From assembly GCA_030524455.1 (NCBI GenBank), contig JAUNGT010000019.1, positions 1-53,534 on the forward strand: a stretch of DNA of 53,534 nucleotides, given 5' to 3'. Under the pieces are notes generated by a model. That model had not been told where the DNA came from, did no database searches, and saw only the letters and a list, made by a program, of their open reading frames with translations. The translations under genes and the position numbers were made by a program. This document shows positions 33,648-42,565 of the stretch, piece after piece; positions within the stretch are counted from its first letter, which is position 1, and each line of letters starts with the position of its first letter. This DNA comes from Eubacteriales bacterium. GTDB taxonomy: Bacteria; Bacillota; Clostridia; Lachnospirales; Lachnospiraceae.

Positions 33648-34727
33648 TTATTTTCGCTTCCCTTTTTCCGGAGCGGTCAGAAAAAGCGCGGCCGCGCCGC
33701 CTGCCAGTGCGCCTGTGAGCTTTGCGCACAAAAGCGCGGTGGTCATCTGCGGCGCCGCCCCCAGCGTAAAGCCCAGGTGAGCCGCAAGAAGGGAGGCCGC
33801 GCTGACTAAAAACGCCACGTTCACCAGCTTGCCCCGCTCGTCCATTTCCTTTAACATCGTGATGGCGGGAATGGCGCTGACCATCCCAACCAAAAGCCCT
33901 GCCACACCGGCCTGATTGATCCCGACCCGTTTGCCCAGCCAGCAAAAGGGGCGCCTCATAAGCCGCTGCAGCAGTTCGGCCATGGGCAGGCTTCCCAGCA
34001 TCACAATGCCGATCGAGGAAACCACCCTCATGGCGTCCTCCAGGGAACCCATCTGCGGCAGAAAGACCGCGCCGGTCATATATTTGACCGCCCCAGTCAC
34101 CAATCCTGCCGTGATCACAATTTTCAGAAATGCGGCAAACAGCTGAAAACCTCTGGCCATCGCCTCCGGGAACTGCCGCAGCCCCAGCATCAAAAGGAGA
34201 GACAGACCAAATATGGGAAGATTCTGGTACAAGGTTTTTCCCACGGAGAATCCGCTTGCCAGACCGCCGGCCAGCAGTCCCGCCGGCATGGCCGCAAGAC
34301 CGGTCAGAATCCCCCGGGCAAATACCGGCCGGTCTGCCTCCTCCACAATGCCCATCCCCACCGGAATCGTAAACACTGCGGTACAGCCGAAAATGGCGGC
34401 GATCACAATCCCCGCATACTGCCCCACCGCCGGATCGCAGGCCATATCCACGGCTAACTGATAACCGCCCATATCGATGGCAAGAATTCCGCCGAACACC
34501 GCCGGATCGATGCCGGTCAAACTGCAAAAGGGCAGAACCGCTGTCCGGATCCCCTCCGCAAAAAGCGGGGCCAGGCAAATCATTCCCGCCATGGAAAGGG
34601 CCGTAGGGCCAAGAAAGAGAAATCCGTCCTCGAATTTCCTTCCAAGACCCCACCGGTTCCCCAGGATCCGATCCAGACCGCCCAAAACCGCCCCGGCAGC
34701 CATCAGATACATGATCAGCTGATTCAT
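33648..34727 (-). CDS. eutH: EutH-like ethanolamine permease family protein
   Basis: This 359-residue polytopic membrane protein has about ten helices. It matches EutH along its length (MAAGAVLGGLDRILGNRWGLG, LAIDMGGYQLAVDMACDP, TIPVGMGIVEEADRP). No other ethanolamine-utilisation gene is near. The ATG overlaps the stop of the aminopeptidase P family gene (ATGA), placing it last in the sugar/glycopeptide operon. EutH is thought to move ethanolamine; here the transported compound may differ. Confidence 0.88.
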   Translation of the reverse strand: MNQLIMYLMAAGAVLGGLDRILGNRWGLGRKFEDGFLFLGPTALSMAGMICLAPLFAEGIRTAVLPFCSLTGIDPAVFGGILAIDMGGYQLAVDMACDPAVGQYAGIVIAAIFGCTAVFTIPVGMGIVEEADRPVFARGILTGLAAMPAGLLAGGLASGFSVGKTLYQNLPIFGLSLLLMLGLRQFPEAMARGFQLFAAFLKIVITAGLVTGAVKYMTGAVFLPQMGSLEDAMRVVSSIGIVMLGSLPMAELLQRLMRRPFCWLGKRVGINQAGVAGLLVGMVSAIPAITMLKEMDERGKLVNVAFLVSAASLLAAHLGFTLGAAPQMTTALLCAKLTGALAGGAAALFLTAPEKGKRK

Positions 34728-35977
34728 AGAAGCCCCTTTTTCATGGTATCCTCAATCTCCTGCACGGTGCGCGGAATCATGCCGGAAAGGTTCTCGCAGC
34801 CGCTCTCCGTCACCAGGCAGTTATCCTCCAGCCGAAAGCCGATGCCCCATTCCTCATGATAAATTCCGATATCCACGCAGAATACCATCCCCGGCGCAAT
34901 CCGCTCCGGCGTTTCCACCACGTCATGCACATCGAAGCCCACATGATGCGCTCCCCCGTGCCACATATAGGTGCCGATCTTATCCACATCCTTTAAGACT
35001 CCCGCCTCCTTTAAAAGCCCGGCATTGTACCGGCGGGCAGTCTGATCCACCTCCGCCATCCGCATTCCCGGGCGGATGATCTCAAACATATGATTGGAGG
35101 TGTTGAGCGCGCACTCAAACAAAAGCTTCTGGCGCTCATTGAACCTTCCGTTGCAGGGAAAGCCTCTGGACACATCCGTCATCAGATTGTCGTACCAGGC
35201 CCCCACGTCGTTTAAAATCATGTCCCCGTCCTGCGCCTGCCCCTTGTAGGAATAATAATGAATGCAGAAATTGTTTTTCCCCGCGGAGATGATGGACGGG
35301 AAGGCCGGCCCCTGCGGCCCGAACTGCCCGAGCGCGTGGTCGAATTCCGCCTTATACTGATATTCATACATGCCCGGCCTGGACGCCTTCATCATCGCCG
35401 TAATCCCGGCGCAGGTGATCTTCTCCGCCTCCCGGATCGCCGCAATCTCGCAGGGCTGCTTGATCAGACGCAGACGCCGGATTCCGGGGCAGATATCCCG
35501 CTTCTGCAGATAAGGATATTCCCTGGCAGTCAGACGCGAAAACCGGTGGGATTCCTTGTCCTCCTCCGCCGGATCTGCCTTGGACAAGTCCAAATACAGG
35601 CTTCCGTATTTTCCGGAGACAGCCAGCCGATGAAAATCATTCAAAAATTCATCGACATACCGGATCTGTCCGATGCCGGACAGCTCCTGCGCCTCCTCCG
35701 GCTGAATACGCGCGCCCGTCCAGCGCTCCTTTAACGGATCCGGGGGCAGCACATAGACGGTCTCCGTCACCTGCCCCCCTCCCTCCTTGCAGGCCACAAG
35801 GACAAATTCCTTGCTGTCAAGGCCGGTCAGATACAGAAAATTCCGATCCGTATAAAAAGGGTAATACTCGTCGTTTGTCTTTCTCTTCTCCTTCCCGGAG
35901 AACAGCACCAGCAGGGATCCCTCCTCCATGCCCCGGTAAAGCCGCTCCCGGTTTCCCTCAAAAAATTCTTTTTTCAT
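34724..35977 (-). CDS. Aminopeptidase P / Xaa-Pro peptidase family protein (M24B)
   Basis: This 417-residue protein has an aminopeptidase P N-terminal domain (YYPFYTDRNFLYLTGL) and a pita-bread M24 domain. The metal ligands are Asp in LNDVG, Asp in TDVSR, His in HHVGFDVHD and Glu384 in FRLEDN. The other glutamate, normally in the IEPG motif, is Asp369 (VDIG). Members cleave the bond between a first residue and proline. The start at 35977 overlaps the stop of the DUF5695-like gene, and its stop overlaps the EutH start. Activity may be altered by the Glu-to-Asp change. Confidence 0.9.
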   Translation of the reverse strand: MKKEFFEGNRERLYRGMEEGSLLVLFSGKEKRKTNDEYYPFYTDRNFLYLTGLDSKEFVLVACKEGGGQVTETVYVLPPDPLKERWTGARIQPEEAQELSGIGQIRYVDEFLNDFHRLAVSGKYGSLYLDLSKADPAEEDKESHRFSRLTAREYPYLQKRDICPGIRRLRLIKQPCEIAAIREAEKITCAGITAMMKASRPGMYEYQYKAEFDHALGQFGPQGPAFPSIISAGKNNFCIHYYSYKGQAQDGDMILNDVGAWYDNLMTDVSRGFPCNGRFNERQKLLFECALNTSNHMFEIIRPGMRMAEVDQTARRYNAGLLKEAGVLKDVDKIGTYMWHGGAHHVGFDVHDVVETPERIAPGMVFCVDIGIYHEEWGIGFRLEDNCLVTESGCENLSGMIPRTVQEIEDTMKKGLL

Positions 35978-38697
35978 ATCGCTCCCCTGTCCTTTCCCAA
36001 AAATGTCAGGCACTCCACACACGGCGAAAGCTCCAGCTCGATCCATTCCCCGCCGGGTATCTCCCGGATCCGGCTGTCCGCTCCCTGAGCGCTCTGCCCT
36101 GCCTCCAAATACCAGGAACCCATCCCTGCGATTTGAACGCGCAGCCGAAGAAGCCCTGCGCCGCTGCCCACATCTGTCCAAAGCTTAAGATACTCCATCT
36201 GCGGCCCGATTTCAATGCCGTTGCGTGCAGAAATTTTCCCGCTGTCAAAACAAATGTGCAGCCGTTCTCCGTTCTTTCCCAGGTAATGAAACTGCCGCCG
36301 CACCCCGTCTTTCAGGGACAGATATCGCTTTCCGGCCTCCTCGCGCCGTTCTCCGCCGTAAAGGATCTCCCCGAACTGCGGATCCTGTGCCAGCACTGCG
36401 GCCGCGCTGCGGATCCCGCCACAAAAGCCAAGGTCGATCTCGCAGGAATAATACCAGGCCCCTCCCTGATGTGCCTGCTCCAGCCAGGTCTCTCCCAGAT
36501 ACTGCGGCTCAAATCCTCCGCAGGCGCAGCCGTCGTTCTCCTTTCCGGGAAACCACCAGCCGAAATTGCTTTCCGACGTGCCGGTATTGAGCAGCGCGTA
36601 GGAGCTTAACACCGAACCGTAGGCCAGCCGAAGCAGCCCAAAGGGCTCCTTTGCCCGATAAAGGGCATACTGCAAAAGAGAATACCCTCCCATCTGGGAC
36701 ATATACGACAGCAGGTAGTGCATGTTGTCGCCCCGATAATCGCTGCCATACCAAAAATACGACGGCTCCAGTACACCCCGGCAGGCGACGTTGCAGTTCT
36801 GCTGCTTCTCCATAAATTCCGCCGCGCTTCCCTGCACGATCTCCCTGGAAAAGGCGCTCTCCCCGCTTTCGCATACCGCATGACAAAGCGCTTCCTCCGC
36901 CAGCACATAGGTACTCTCAAAGCCGGTGGTATCAAAGGGATATTCCGATCCGAACACGTCCCTGCACTCCATGGCAAAATAATGCGCTTTGCGAAGCCAG
37001 TGCCGGTTTAACCGGGCCGCCTCCTCCGTCATTTTTTCCCGCTTAAGCGCCCGGACAATCCACGGGATCACCAGTTCGTTATACAGTCCTGTCTGATAAG
37101 CGGACCATCCATCCAATTCCGCCGGAATCAAAAACATGGCCAGCGCCGTCCGATAGGCCCGGTTTAAATAGGTTTTCGCGGAAAGCTTTGTCTGCACGGA
37201 AGGATAATCGGAGGCGACGCGATAAAGATTATAATACATTAAAGCGATGTGAGGATAATCGTAAATACGCCAGAGATGGAGACGGCCGTCAATTCCTTCC
37301 CTGTTGCTTTCGCGCAGGGTCTTCCAGTCCGGAATCCCATAGATTCCATACGCAAAAGGCTCCTCCTCCGTGCGCTGCAGTCCGCCCCACACAAAATGCT
37401 CCACATAATATTCCAGAGCGTCCACTTCTTCCTGCACCGGATCCACCGCCAGCTTGCTGGATAAAAAGGCCGGCTTTGAAAGTCCCGGATCATCGCAGGT
37501 CACCTCATAAATCCTCCAGCCCTTAATCCGGTCGTAATTGTCCGGCCCAAGCAAAGCACCCGTTTCGTTATTCCATTCTCCCAGCAGTCCCTCGTACCAT
37601 TTCCCTGTATTTCTGTGCTGCTTTGCCGTCAAAAAGGCGCTCCTCTTTTTCAGCAGCGTTTCCACATCCTCCGTGGCAAAATAATACAGCTGCGTATAGC
37701 CTCCCTCATAAGTGACATTCAGGCAATATTCCCCCAGTCCCTCAAAGCGCAGGCGGTAGAGAGCCGCATTTTCGCCCTCCGCTGCTGCTTCCTTTCCGGA
37801 AAGCTCCTGACAGGAAACAAGCTCTATGGACAGATCCTTCCGGTCCGACGCAACCGCCAGCCTTTCCCTGCTTCGCAGGCGCAGAAAGCATTCCATTCCC
37901 CGGGGCACCGTGTAACCCGGCACACTCTGCGCCGCAGGCTGCCCCTTTTCCACCAGCCGGTCCAGGCAATCCTGATAATCTTCGGCCAGAAAATATTCCC
38001 AGCAAAAGCTCTGGCTTTGCCCGGGCGCAAGAGTCAGCCCCTTCGGCGGAATGCGCAGACGGCTCTTTGCCTCCAGCGCCTTTCGGGACGCCTGTTTGTT
38101 TAAGCAGTACAGCCAGGTTACCCCGCGCTTTGTCCTGCCATCGCCCACGCCCCCATCCTCCGTCTCATAGTAGATAAATTCCGTCTTTTCCCGGGGAAGC
38201 ATCGTCAACAGGCTTCCCTCCCCGTCGCAGCGGTAAAAGGTGGAGTGGGAGCCGCTTCCCGCCACAAAATGATGTGCAATCACGCTCTGCGCCGCCGGTT
38301 TTCCCCACTGAAAATCCGAGCTGCAGCCCAGCTTCACCGCAAAATCCAACAGCTCTGCCTCCCCCTCCGAGCAATTGGTCACCAGCACCCGCTGCGTAAG
38401 ACAATTATCGGACAGCTCATATCGGTTTTCAACGCGAAAGGGACCGCAGGAGGCCGCAAAGCAATAAGACGGAGCCCCCTGCTTTGTTCTCTCCTCAAAA
38501 TCCGCCGCTCTCTGGGGACTGCCCTGCTCAGCGTCCCCCTCCCTGCAGCTCCATGTAAGGAAAAGCTCGCCAAAGCCTTCCCCGGGATTGACGTATCTGA
38601 CCTGACTGCACTTCCGCATTCCTCTTATGTCCCGCAGCACGCCTCCCTCTATGACAGTCCTGAATTCCCGCGCTGCCAGATCATATCTTTTCCCCAT
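35974..38697 (-). CDS. Large DUF5695-like protein, probable carbohydrate-active enzyme
   Basis: This 907-residue protein has no signal peptide, so it is cytoplasmic. The N-terminal half looks beta-rich (to about 370). A helical region of about 400-750 is full of aromatic and acidic residues (WRIYDYPHIALMYYNLYR, YNELVIPWIVRALKRE, GSEYPFDTTGFESTYVLAEEA, GTSESNFGWWFPGKENDG), as in alpha/alpha-barrel glycosidases. A C-terminal beta domain ends the chain. I recall such proteins as DUF5695; no activity is assigned with certainty. It is 13 bases downstream of a sugar permease and overlaps the aminopeptidase P family start, so it probably acts on the imported glycan. Confidence 0.85.
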   Translation of the reverse strand: MGKRYDLAAREFRTVIEGGVLRDIRGMRKCSQVRYVNPGEGFGELFLTWSCREGDAEQGSPQRAADFEERTKQGAPSYCFAASCGPFRVENRYELSDNCLTQRVLVTNCSEGEAELLDFAVKLGCSSDFQWGKPAAQSVIAHHFVAGSGSHSTFYRCDGEGSLLTMLPREKTEFIYYETEDGGVGDGRTKRGVTWLYCLNKQASRKALEAKSRLRIPPKGLTLAPGQSQSFCWEYFLAEDYQDCLDRLVEKGQPAAQSVPGYTVPRGMECFLRLRSRERLAVASDRKDLSIELVSCQELSGKEAAAEGENAALYRLRFEGLGEYCLNVTYEGGYTQLYYFATEDVETLLKKRSAFLTAKQHRNTGKWYEGLLGEWNNETGALLGPDNYDRIKGWRIYEVTCDDPGLSKPAFLSSKLAVDPVQEEVDALEYYVEHFVWGGLQRTEEEPFAYGIYGIPDWKTLRESNREGIDGRLHLWRIYDYPHIALMYYNLYRVASDYPSVQTKLSAKTYLNRAYRTALAMFLIPAELDGWSAYQTGLYNELVIPWIVRALKREKMTEEAARLNRHWLRKAHYFAMECRDVFGSEYPFDTTGFESTYVLAEEALCHAVCESGESAFSREIVQGSAAEFMEKQQNCNVACRGVLEPSYFWYGSDYRGDNMHYLLSYMSQMGGYSLLQYALYRAKEPFGLLRLAYGSVLSSYALLNTGTSESNFGWWFPGKENDGCACGGFEPQYLGETWLEQAHQGGAWYYSCEIDLGFCGGIRSAAAVLAQDPQFGEILYGGERREEAGKRYLSLKDGVRRQFHYLGKNGERLHICFDSGKISARNGIEIGPQMEYLKLWTDVGSGAGLLRLRVQIAGMGSWYLEAGQSAQGADSRIREIPGGEWIELELSPCVECLTFLGKDRGAI

Positions 38698-38710
38698 ATC
38701 ATCCTCTTTC

Positions 38711-39613
38711 TTATCCCTTTACTGCCCCGATCGTCATGCCGCCCACAAAATACTTCTGAAAAAACGGATAGACACAGACGATCGGAATCGTCACAATCAT
38801 GGTGGCCGCCGCCCTGATGGAGGTAGTGGTCAGATTTTTCATCGCCTCATACTGCCTCTGATCGGAGAGCAGCTTTGCCGCCTGCTCAGACTCCAGCAGG
38901 ATCTTGCGCAGATATACCTGCAGCGTATCCCATTTTCCGCTGGAATTGTACAGCATAATATCGAACCAGGAATTCCAGTGAGTGACCGCCAGCATGACCG
39001 CAATCGCCGCAATCACCGGCTTACAGAGCGGAAAAATTACCCGAAAATAAATTTTGAGCTCGCTTGCCCCGTCCAGCCGGGCCGATTCCGCCAGAGAATC
39101 CGGCAGCCCGTTCATAAAGGACGCCATCAGGATCATGTAATAAGCGGAAAACAGCGACGGCAGCCAGTAGACTGTAAACGTCTCCGTCAGACCGATCTGC
39201 GTAAAAAGCAGGTAGGTCGGGATCAATCCGCCCGAAAAATACATGGTGATCACAAACACCAGACGCATAAAGCGCCGTCCCGCAAAATGCTGTATCGTCG
39301 TCACATAGGCCAGCAGACCGGTACACAAAATACAGGAGGCTGTGCCCACACCGGCGCGGAGCACGGAAATCAACGCTCCCCTGGCGATATTGCTCCTCTG
39401 GAAAATATAGCTGTAGTTGCTCAGCGTAAAGATCCTGGGCCAGAAGCTTAAGCCTCCCTTCACCGTATCCGATCCCTCGTTTAAAGAAATCACCAGCTGG
39501 TTCCAGAAGGGATAGATCATGACAAAAGCAAACGCCAGCATGAATATCACATTGAATACGTCGAACACCCTGGAGCCGGCGCTCGTCTTGATTTTTGTCT
39601 TTTTTGCCGCCAT
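38711..39613 (-). CDS. Sugar ABC transporter permease, LplC/YtcP type (CUT1)
   Basis: This 300-residue permease has six predicted helices and an EAA loop (AESARLDGASELKIYFRVIFP). The C-terminus, FVGGMTIGAVKG, is typical of LplC proteins and like that of the other transporter at 55-936. It is the second permease of the LacI-controlled importer and is followed after 13 bases by the DUF5695-like gene. Confidence 0.93.
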   Translation of the reverse strand: MAAKKTKIKTSAGSRVFDVFNVIFMLAFAFVMIYPFWNQLVISLNEGSDTVKGGLSFWPRIFTLSNYSYIFQRSNIARGALISVLRAGVGTASCILCTGLLAYVTTIQHFAGRRFMRLVFVITMYFSGGLIPTYLLFTQIGLTETFTVYWLPSLFSAYYMILMASFMNGLPDSLAESARLDGASELKIYFRVIFPLCKPVIAAIAVMLAVTHWNSWFDIMLYNSSGKWDTLQVYLRKILLESEQAAKLLSDQRQYEAMKNLTTTSIRAAATMIVTIPIVCVYPFFQKYFVGGMTIGAVKG

Positions 39614-39632
39614 CTCTGCAACCTTCCCTCTC

Positions 39633-40565
39633 TCAGAATAATCTCATATCCGCGACCTTTCCGGAAATCTTGTTGGCGATTACCACCAGGGCAAAGCCGA
39701 TCACCGATTTCAGCAGGCCTACCGCCGTCGCAAAGGAATACCGTCCGATCTGTACGCCGTAGCGGTACACATAAGTATCGATGTTTTCATAGACCTCCTT
39801 GGTCAACGGCGTTCCTATCAGCAGCTGTTGTTCAAAACCGGCGTTTAAGATATTTCCGATATTCATGATAAACAGCAGGATGATCGTGGGCGCGATCCCG
39901 GGCAGCGTGATGTGCCATACCTTTCCGAAGCGTCCCAGGCCGTCCACCGCACCGGCCTGGTAAAGCTCCTGATCCACTCCCGCGATGGCGGAGATATAAA
40001 TAATCGCCGACCATCCCAGATCCTTCCAGATATTCGCGCTCGTCAAAATCCCCCAAAACATGTTTTTTTCATTCAGGAAGGCGATGGGCTGCTCCGTGAT
40101 CCCAAGCCGCATAAGGATTTCGTTGATATTGCCCTCCGTCCCCAAAAGCGTCATCAGGATACTTGCCACCACCACCCAGGAAATAAAGTAGGGAAGATAG
40201 GAGATTGTCTGGACCGCCTTTTTAAACACCGTATGGTGAATCTCATTCAGCAGCAGGGCGAACAGGATCGGCGCGGTAAAGCCGATCGTCATGTTCAGCC
40301 CGCTGATCACCAGCGTATTGCGGAATACTCTCCACATATCCGGCAGCGAGAAAAAGTCGATCCAGTTTTTCAGCCCGATAAACTTACAGTCAAACAGGCT
40401 CCTGCCCGGCACATAGTCAAAAAAGGCGATAATGTTGCCAAGCATGGGAACGTAACAAAATACGGCGGCCCACACCAGGGCGAACAGACAGATCAGCCAC
40501 AGCTGCCTTTGTGTGCGGAAGGATTTTATGATTCCTGTCTTTTGAAGCTTTGTTTTCTTTTTCAT
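39633..40565 (-). CDS. Sugar ABC transporter permease, LplB type (CUT1)
   Basis: This 310-residue permease has a basic N-terminus, six helices, an EAA loop (YQAGAVDGLGRFGKVWHITLPG) and the C-terminal VADMRLF typical of LplB proteins. It starts three bases after the binding-protein stop. It forms the membrane channel with the LplC partner; no ATPase gene is present here either. Confidence 0.93.
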   Translation of the reverse strand: MKKKTKLQKTGIIKSFRTQRQLWLICLFALVWAAVFCYVPMLGNIIAFFDYVPGRSLFDCKFIGLKNWIDFFSLPDMWRVFRNTLVISGLNMTIGFTAPILFALLLNEIHHTVFKKAVQTISYLPYFISWVVVASILMTLLGTEGNINEILMRLGITEQPIAFLNEKNMFWGILTSANIWKDLGWSAIIYISAIAGVDQELYQAGAVDGLGRFGKVWHITLPGIAPTIILLFIMNIGNILNAGFEQQLLIGTPLTKEVYENIDTYVYRYGVQIGRYSFATAVGLLKSVIGFALVVIANKISGKVADMRLF

Positions 40566-40568
40566 CGA

Positions 40569-42320
40569 TTATTCTCCGGCGTTGAATTTTGCCACATTCG
40601 CCTCGTACTGGCTCTTTACATGCGCAGTCACATCCGCAAGCCCCAGGGAATTGCACTTTTCTCTCGCCTCCAAAAAGGAGCTCTCGCAGGCTTCTTCCGT
40701 GTCGGCGGTGATAATTCTTGCCCATTCCGTCTCCAGCGCGTCCTTGATGGTCTGGTTCGTGATGGTAACCTCTTCGTTAGGATCGTAGGTCACATTATAG
40801 AGGGAAATCTCTGCGGGCTTTGCCGTGTAATTGCCCCAGCTGATCTGGATTCCCTGGTCCGCGAAGGTACCGTCCTCATTCACCGGCCAGTAATCATAAA
40901 CGCTGACCCGATCCACGCGGGGATCAATCTTGTCAAAATTCTGCGTGTCGTCCGTCTTCATCCACTGACCGCAGATCGCCAGCATATATTTGCCGCCGCC
41001 GTTTTGCTGCTCTCTCACCTCGTGGTAGGTTGTCTCCTTTGTATCCACATCCATGATCGCATCGTCCAGCTTCCAGGTACCGTCCTCCGCGATTTCCCAC
41101 ACGTTGTCCTCGCTGGGTGCTCCCCAGCCCATGATGAAATTGCCAAGCTCGCTGGATTCCCAGTTCAGATAACGCATCACCATCCCCAGATCTTTGCACT
41201 TATCCGTAATGATGCAGCGGTAGCTTCCCAGGAAATTGTTGGTGATCAGCGTGGTGTCGTCCATGGTCTTGCCGTCCGCATGTACGGAGACATTGGCAAA
41301 CCGTTTCTCTACCGTATAATTGTCCGGATCCTGGGTCGCCCAGTACTGATGTCCTCCGGTCCAGCCATACCACCAGGTGCCGAAATTTGCCAGGATCTGT
41401 CCGTTCTGCATTTTCGTCATCAGCGTCTCATAATCCACGCTCAGAAAATCCGGATCGATCATATTCTCCCGCCAAAGCTTGTTGACGAATTTGGCTATCT
41501 CAAGTCCCTCATCCGTATTGATCCAGTGCGTGAATTCCCCTGTGCTCTCGTCATGCTTATATTCGTTGATAAATCCGTAGGCTCCCAGCATCGCCTTCAG
41601 GAAATTCTGTCCCTTGTCCACACTGGAAAAGCCGTAGGTCGTCTGTCCGCTGTCGTTTGTGGGATGGTTTTCCAGCACCTTCTTCACCGCCTCATAATAG
41701 CCCTCCGGTGTGGAATACATCTCGCTCTCTCCCAACTCCTTCCACATATCGTAGCGGATGCCGAAATCATACCCTGCCACGTTGGGGTTATTTCCCCATA
41801 GGTGAGCCAGCTTATAAATATGCCCGTCCTCATCCTTTAACATATTCAGATACTTTCCGTAGCGCCGGGTGATATTGTCCCCGTATTTCTCCAGCGCCTC
41901 CGTCAAATCCAGCGCTTTCCCCTGCTGGATGAACTTGTTTGCCATGTCGTCGGAAATATTGGTGATAACCGCCGGATAATCCCCGTTTGCCAGCATCAGG
42001 TTCAGCTTTTCATCCATATCGATGCTGTAGTAGGTCCAGTTGATCTTCACATTCAGATTATCCAAAAGCCATTGATCCAGAACGGCCTTTCCTCCCTTTT
42101 CGTCGGCCACCAGTTCCTCCTGGTCCCCCTGACCGCCGTACACATCGATCACCAGCGTCTCCTCCGGCTTTACCCATCCCCACTCGTTTTCCTCACCCTG
42201 CAGGTCCGCACTGGATAAATCCGCTGCCGCCGTCTGATCCGATTTGGAACCGCATCCCGCCAGCGATGCAAAAGCCAGTGCGCAGGACAGTGCCAGCGCC
42301 GCAATTCTTTTTCTGTGCAT
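40569..42320 (-). CDS. Sugar-binding lipoprotein of the LacI-controlled ABC importer
   Basis: This 583-residue LipO-type binding protein has lipobox LAGC (Cys23). A short Ser/Asp-rich linker leads to a large type-1 sugar-binding fold. I start at ATG 42320, with GAGAGG upstream; an earlier in-frame ATG lies in the leader. It is the first gene of an operon that runs on to EutH. Its promoter carries two LacI-type operators. If the GH127 assignment is right, the ligand may be an arabinoside or glycopeptide (inference). Confidence 0.93.
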   Translation of the reverse strand: MHRKRIAALALSCALAFASLAGCGSKSDQTAAADLSSADLQGEENEWGWVKPEETLVIDVYGGQGDQEELVADEKGGKAVLDQWLLDNLNVKINWTYYSIDMDEKLNLMLANGDYPAVITNISDDMANKFIQQGKALDLTEALEKYGDNITRRYGKYLNMLKDEDGHIYKLAHLWGNNPNVAGYDFGIRYDMWKELGESEMYSTPEGYYEAVKKVLENHPTNDSGQTTYGFSSVDKGQNFLKAMLGAYGFINEYKHDESTGEFTHWINTDEGLEIAKFVNKLWRENMIDPDFLSVDYETLMTKMQNGQILANFGTWWYGWTGGHQYWATQDPDNYTVEKRFANVSVHADGKTMDDTTLITNNFLGSYRCIITDKCKDLGMVMRYLNWESSELGNFIMGWGAPSEDNVWEIAEDGTWKLDDAIMDVDTKETTYHEVREQQNGGGKYMLAICGQWMKTDDTQNFDKIDPRVDRVSVYDYWPVNEDGTFADQGIQISWGNYTAKPAEISLYNVTYDPNEEVTITNQTIKDALETEWARIITADTEEACESSFLEAREKCNSLGLADVTAHVKSQYEANVAKFNAGE

Positions 42321-42381
42321 TTTGTTTTCCTCTCTTTCTCCCTTTTTTATACAAACAAGCCAATACGGCATGTTCTTTCGG

Positions 42382-42393
42382 TTAATTGTTTAA
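42382..42393. promoter_or_regulatory. LacI-type operator O1
   Basis: TTAATTGTTTAA lies about 10-20 bases downstream of the transcription start expected for the binding-protein promoter, a blocking position. It matches the operators at 42459 and 46875 at 11 of 12 bases. Confidence 0.7.
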
Positions 42394-42410
42394 CCATATT
42401 TATAGTCTGG

Positions 42411-42440
42411 ATTATACGTCCATTCTCCTCTGTTTGTCAA
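42411..42440 (-). promoter_or_regulatory. Promoter of the binding protein - EutH operon
   Basis: On the minus strand TTGACA (42435-42440) and TATAAT (42411-42416) are 18 bases apart, a perfect consensus pair. Operators lie on both sides (42382 and 42459). The rest of the 42321-42565 gap is leader and the divergent promoter. Confidence 0.85.
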
Positions 42441-42458
42441 TTATGCACATCGCATAAG

Positions 42459-42470
42459 TTAATCGTTTAA
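42459..42470. promoter_or_regulatory. LacI-type operator O2
   Basis: TTAATCGTTTAA has the central CG typical of LacI-family operators and is identical to the site in the lacI promoter. It lies between the two divergent promoters, 77 bases from O1, so repressor looping or control of both directions is possible. Confidence 0.75.
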
Positions 42471-42490
42471 TTTTTGTTGATTATTCCGTC

Positions 42491-42520
42491 TTGCATTTTT
42501 TTATCAGGCCTTTGTACACT
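42491..42520 (+). promoter_or_regulatory. Candidate promoter of the GH127-type gene
   Basis: TTGCAT (42491-42496) and TACACT (42515-42520) are 18 bases apart, about 45 bases before the start codon. It is moderate in quality. O2 lies about 20 bases upstream of the -35. Confidence 0.5.
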
Positions 42521-42565
42521 GAGAGTAATGTTTGACACTGCCATGATCCTGAAAGGAGCCTTTTT

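Noticed and set aside
39912..41801. A 629-codon open frame on the plus strand
   Set aside because: It is antisense to the sugar permease and binding-protein genes; no start signals or recognisable domains.
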